Below are positions 61,500 through 64,000 of a stretch of 64,000 nt of DNA, one piece after another (within the stretch, counting starts at the first letter, position 1; every line of letters starts with the position of its first letter). The position numbers and the translations under genes were made by a program. Location: positions 9,998,046 to 10,062,045 of the forward strand of contig JADWOT020000003.1 in assembly GCA_036345935.2 (NCBI GenBank), in the 5' to 3' direction. This DNA comes from Taenia hydatigena (taxonomy: Eukaryota; Platyhelminthes; Cestoda; Cyclophyllidea; Taeniidae). Under the pieces are notes generated by a model. It had not been told where the DNA came from, searched no databases, and was given only the letters and a program-made list of their open reading frames with translations.

Positions 61500-61850
61500 C
61501 AATGACTGCGTCGCGGATAAAAGGTAGCGACTAGCAAAACGATGATCCTGGGGAAAAATTTACTGAACTGTCCTGAGTCCTGTCAGATGGCACGGTCATC
61601 AATATTGTCACTTCTTCGAGTAAATTGCCTCCTTATTGACGCTTCAGATTGGGGATTAAAAACCGGAGGAAATGGCTGTATGACACGCAGCAAAACTGTG
61701 GATGAGTGTGTTGAAGAAGAATTTCTAATTTAAATCTTTACCGAGGTAGACAACTTTGCCTTGTTGTTTGACATGCTAATGAGAATGGAGAGGTCCTACA
61801 TTTGCTTATTTTTAATCTGAAAAACTCCTGCCTCAAGCAAATCTCATTAG
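61500..61850 (-). repeat. inverted repeat, right copy (matches 47490-47850)
   Basis: The mirror of 47.49-47.85 kb, including the M-like 'AGCAAAACTGTGGATGAGTG'. Confidence 0.8.
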
Positions 61851-61899
61851 CTTCAATCTGCTAACTCTGGAGTTACCATCCATTTCAAAGCTTATGCAG

Positions 61900-63100
61900 A
61901 ATCATACAACGTCTTGGCGAGCGAGATCCGAGAAGATTTGTCAAGTATTGCGTTGATGGCTGACAACCACGCACCAAAACGTGATTCCTTCCATTTCGCA
62001 TGTCCATAGTTGCATTTGTTGCCACACATTTAGTGTCGGTTTATACAGCTAGTGACGTGAGCAAATGACAGCACGCCTGTGGTGATGCCCAACAATGTCA
62101 GCGCAAGCTTTCAAGGAAATAACGGTAAAGACGAATAAAAAAGATGTGCGATCGCAAATTCGAGCACAGATTGCAGCCTTGAATTGCAGTCGCGATTAAT
62201 ATCCGTCAGCCGAGGAGCAGTGACACGAAGGCAGCACTGCTATTGAACTGACGAATCGACTGGATTTCCTCGGTAAGAACGGAAACGAGGCTTTCACTGT
62301 GGAACCCACAGAAATGATCAAGTGGGTACCGAACTTAAAGCAACAGGAATTGGACACGGTGAGAGTGAGATTTTGATGACCCATTTTGTCGTAGGAAAGA
62401 GGAGCGAGATAGGCGTAACCGGCTGTGGACATAACACCTTGCTCATGTCTCCTTGATAACAGTGCAAATTGCACAGCGTGTCGCGGAGCCAACACAACCT
62501 TGCGTACATACGCTGCTGACTTCGTTCATCACCACACTACATCATGACCGGCATATTATTCACTTCCATTTACATTCCGCCACACATCCTGTTTTTCGAA
62601 TTAAGCATATCAGAATGGAGTGCCACTGACGCATTGACTGTGACCCAAGAAGCAAATCGCCATTTACACTCATCTTATTTATCCCATGCCTCCAAATGCT
62701 GGACTAGCTCGTCCTCTCTCACCGCTCGTCCGATGTGCTCATGCCAACTTTATAGTCTCGGTACGAGGACACTTCAACAGGAATCACGAGACGGGTGATA
62801 TATCGCACCAGCGACGATGTAAGTTTATACAGTGAGGTCAGCTATGCCAACACCTGACATTCGTTGCTCCAACTCCATTTCTTTCCTTTGGTGCTGCCTT
62901 ACCTTTTCACCCGTCAAACACTGCTTTCGTGACTGTTTCTTCATGCCACACAATGCACGCTCCGATGTCCTTGCCATTGAAACATGCAATTTAGAAATGG
63001 TTTTGCTGAGTGGAGGGAGGAAGGCGCCCTATTTGCGATCTTTAAGTGTGTGCAAAGGAACGCAATGCATCAAGATGGCACAGAGTGGAAGCACAATGAA
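61900..63100 (+). repeat. U-family repeat, X2 and X1
   Basis: X2 lies at 61.95-62.35 kb and X1 at 62.52-63.08 kb ('GAATGGAGTGCCACTGACGC', 'AGGAATCACGAGACGGGTGA', 'TACAGTGAGGTCAGCTATGC'). It keeps the X1 landmarks in full, but its frames are broken. Confidence 0.7.
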
Positions 63101-63589
63101 AGGAGGGATCTCCACGCCACTCTACTTGACCTAGTTGGATGAGACTCTGGCGGATGAGGCCACAAGAGCGTCGAACATTTGCTGCTACCTTATATTGCTT
63201 AAAACAATCATGATAATCCATGGTCTATTGCATTCTAATGTACATTCAGCGACAGAGCCTCCTTGCCTTTAAGCGCTGCTTAAGACGCCTCAATGATTGT
63301 TTAGGTCAAATCCGGTCACTTCCATTGATGGTGTGGCAAAAAACAGACCCTCATTGTATACGTCAAACTCACTTTCTATCGCTTACGTCAAAAGTGGTTT
63401 AGCATGTCAAAGTCAATCCGCAAATACTTTGCAAACTGACATTCATATTGAGGAATACCATTTTGCCGTAGAATGATATAACTTACAATCGCCTTAAGAT
63501 GCTGTGGATTGAAGAATCATAGGGCTTACACGTGATGTGAATTCTCAGTGGAAGGCACCATAACACGTTGCTCAATGACATTAACCTTC

Positions 63590-63985
63590 CAATTTGCTAA
63601 CCAAAACATTTGACTGTTTTACATTTTGCAGAATGTGCTTGAGTGGAAGAAATGAAAATAGAATTTGGGTTCAGGCTCATCGCTCCCAAAATGGAACTTA
63701 GCTCTTGAGTAAATGCACTAAGAAGTGGATTGCAGCCACAGTTGTCCAGCTCTTGGTGCCTGTGTCTAAAGGAAGTGAATAGACGGTTTGTACTCAGTCA
63801 CTCAGGTATGAGTCAGGCTTGCCTGCAGTTGGGCGATAAGTCATGTTTGGAGTTATTCAGTAATCATTAACAAGGCGGCTGATAAACAGGAAGCAAAATA
63901 ATGGGATTTGCAAAATTACGGCCAAAAAGCACATGCCACTCTATTCAAGCATGCCTAAATCGCTTTCCTGCTTCCTGTCTTACAT
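63590..63985 (-). repeat. inverted repeat, right arm (matches 22220-22650)
   Basis: See the left arm near 22.2 kb. The match reaches to within about 20 bases of the window end. Confidence 0.85.
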
Positions 63986-64000
63986 CCCTTTCCTTTCAGT

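Noticed and set aside
1..64000. Transposon or viral genes
   Set aside because: I looked for reverse transcriptase, integrase and transposase signatures among the open frames and saw none. The repeats lack recognisable terminal repeats.

Overview
This is eukaryotic, almost certainly animal, DNA. There is no dense row of long open frames. The only coding segments that hold up are short exons with GT...AG signals. The best gene model has introns of 31 and 50 bases. By eye the base composition is a little over 40 % G+C. Very short introns and a repeat-rich, gene-poor layout would suit a parasitic flatworm such as a tapeworm, but nothing here proves the taxon. I see no reverse transcriptase, transposase, tRNA, rRNA, CRISPR array or telomere repeat.

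Layout. 1-9.2 kb is single-copy-looking sequence without a supported gene (one weak exon candidate near 6.4 kb). From 9.3 kb to the right edge the window is a mosaic of diverged segmental duplications in both orientations. One family (called U here, about 2 kb, blocks X1-X2-X3-X4, often followed by block M) occurs near 11.4-13.3, 17.3-18.3, 23.5-25.3, 41.7-43.3, 45.1-47.6, 55.1-56.8, 57.4-58.2, 58.4-59.8 and 61.9-63.1 kb. A second family (Y) occurs at 10.4-11.0, 18.9-20.1 and 60.2-61.3 kb. Other pairs are 20.7/27.35 kb, 16.8-17.3/26.7-27.2 kb, 22.2/63.6 kb and 47.5/61.5 kb.

Centre. 30.0-39.3 kb is a large imperfect palindrome (arms A and B). It is followed by a 564-base (TGG)n tract and by an inverted copy of 14.1-15.3 kb, which itself carries a 117-base (CCA)n tract. 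A third copy of the palindrome unit (unit C, 48.2-54.0 kb) is enclosed by another inverted repeat, 41.0-44.9 kb against 54.0-57.4 kb.

Genes. Unit C holds the most complete gene: an F-box protein whose C-terminal half resembles the atypical GTPase-like domain of FBXO4. It has promoter-like sequence upstream and one premature stop. Arms A and B keep only its 3' end, meeting head to head at the palindrome centre. At their far ends A and B carry two copies of a small C2H2 zinc-finger gene. Its finger is completed only when a 50-base intron is removed. Copy A is broken by a one-base insertion and copy B has an earlier stop. A cysteine-rich exon at 16.8 and 26.8 kb differs mainly at silent positions and is also probably real coding sequence.

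The main biological story is a palindrome-rich, ampliconic region. Its inverted arms contain sharply bounded near-identical tracts inside more diverged flanks, as expected if gene conversion still exchanges sequence between arms. All repeat boundaries were found by eye and are approximate.
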